Source: Alphaproteobacteria bacterium (GTDB taxonomy: Bacteria; Pseudomonadota; Alphaproteobacteria; Rs-D84). From it: a DNA stretch of 5,428 nt. The stretch is taken from contig JAFOXU010000115.1 in the NCBI GenBank assembly GCA_017425725.1, forward strand, positions 1-5,428. The letters are read 5' to 3'. Positions 4,615 to 5,428 of the stretch are shown here, piece after piece. The notes beneath the pieces were generated by a model that was not told the DNA's origin, did no database searches, and worked only from the letters and a program-made list of their open reading frames with translations. Within the stretch, counting starts at the first letter, position 1. Each line of letters begins with the position of its first letter. Position numbers and translations under genes: made by a program.

Positions 4615-5428
4615 ATGCGCTTTTTACTGTTATTCTTTTGTTTGTTTTATGTAAATTCAGTTTGCGCCAAGGAAATTTATAATGATCTTGCAGATGGTGG
4701 CGCTTTATCACATTTTGATGAAAATAATTATTATATTGCTGCAAGTGCAGATGTTCATTTGACAACACTGACGATAGATATTGCGTCTGGTAACGAAGTT
4801 AAAATCGAAAATCATGGATTGTTTCATCCAAATACAATGGATGTGTGCGCAAACTGTCATGTGATATTTGAAAATTATAATATGGTTAGCATAGATTCTG
4901 TTATTTTAAATACGGGTGCACAAATTTTTCAGGTCGTTTCAAGTAAAGATAATATGATTGCTTTGGATTTAAATGTTGATTATACAACCCTGGTTCAGGA
5001 TGCGGTTGGAATATCGTTGGCGGATGTTGTTGATTTGTCTGATAACAGCAGGGCTGTTGTTTTAAATAATGTTACATTGAATATAGATAAGGTACCAACA
5101 GATAAGTCTAAGGCGGTTTTTGTTGGTGATAATGTAACGTTTGTTATAAATGATATTTCAGATGGCTATAATTATACGGTTTTGGAAAATGTTACAAATT
5201 CTGCGTCTGTACGTTTTGTGTCTGACAGCAGTGATATAATGTATGTTAATGTCGGGACTGTTCAGGATGGTAAACTGTACATAGATCGTGTTCGTGAAAC
5301 AGATTATAGTATCATTTTAGGTGGTGATGCAGGCGATTTCGTAAATTCATTACGAGTGGATGATAAAAATGATAAGTTGATGTATGCATTGGATTCTGCC
5401 GTAGACAAAAATTCATTGTATTCTGTTA
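4615..5428 (+). CDS. Secreted beta-rich protein, possible autotransporter passenger (3' partial)
   Basis: The frame is open from the ATG at 4615 to the right edge: 271 codons with no stop. An in-frame TAA at 4609 excludes earlier starts, and AAAGG (4604-4608) lies six bases before the ATG. The protein begins with MR and a long hydrophobic run and has a likely signal-peptide cleavage after VCA at residue 18. The rest is rich in Asn, Asp, Val, Ile and Thr, in short alternating strands such as LTTLTIDIASGNEVKIENHG (49-68) and VVLNNVTLNIDKV (148-160). This is the look of beta-solenoid passengers of autotransporters and adhesins. No barrel or anchor is visible because the 3' end is missing, so the secretion route is unknown. 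Residues 78-82 read CANCH, which fits the CxxCH haem c motif but could equally be a disulfide pair. I recognise no specific family. Confidence 0.8.
   Translation, partial: MRFLLLFFCLFYVNSVCAKEIYNDLADGGALSHFDENNYYIAASADVHLTTLTIDIASGNEVKIENHGLFHPNTMDVCANCHVIFENYNMVSIDSVILNTGAQIFQVVSSKDNMIALDLNVDYTTLVQDAVGISLADVVDLSDNSRAVVLNNVTLNIDKVPTDKSKAVFVGDNVTFVINDISDGYNYTVLENVTNSASVRFVSDSSDIMYVNVGTVQDGKLYIDRVRETDYSIILGGDAGDFVNSLRVDDKNDKLMYALDSAVDKNSLYSV

Overview
The window is AT-rich and Gram-negative in character. It encodes an LytM/NlpD-type envelope factor, an outer-membrane beta-barrel protein ending in Phe, a lipoprotein with a canonical lipobox, and a secreted protein. Strong AAAGGAG-type ribosome sites, low GC and heavy use of ACA/GCA/GTT codons would fit a host-associated or gut alphaproteobacterium. 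That placement is a guess from style, not a phylogenetic result.

Layout, left to right. (1) The 3' part of a LysM-LysM-LytM protein on +, cut by the left edge; its frame is open to base 3, so the apparent TTG start at 72 is probably internal. (2) A membrane-anchored FMN-dependent alpha-hydroxy-acid oxidase on +, strikingly like Gram-positive L-lactate oxidase, starting at a TTG with a strong ribosome site. (3) tRNA-Lys(CTT). A good promoter for it lies inside the 3' end of the oxidase gene, and its terminator follows five bases after the encoded CCA. (4) A small outer-membrane beta-barrel protein on +. (5) A convergent small gene on - with a Dps/ferritin-like ligand pattern. It shares a symmetric bidirectional terminator with the barrel gene, and both stop codons touch the stem. 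(6) A 188-base divergent intergenic region with a 15-base dyad. (7) A lipoprotein on + that looks like a Cu/Zn superoxide dismutase fold without its metal-binding histidines, followed by a strong terminator. (8) A secreted, beta-rich protein running off the right edge, possibly the passenger of an autotransporter or adhesin.

How they fit together. Most products are envelope or exported proteins, interrupted by one tRNA transcription unit. Genes 1 and 2 may be co-transcribed, since no terminator is visible in the 83-base gap. The rest look like single-gene units. A possible oxidative theme (a peroxide-generating oxidase, a Dps-like protein and a SOD-like lipoprotein) can be read into the window, but it rests on distant similarity. 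Three predicted proteins have active-site changes relative to well-known families: LytM without most zinc ligands, a SOD-like fold without metal ligands, and lactate oxidase with Phe for an active-site Tyr.
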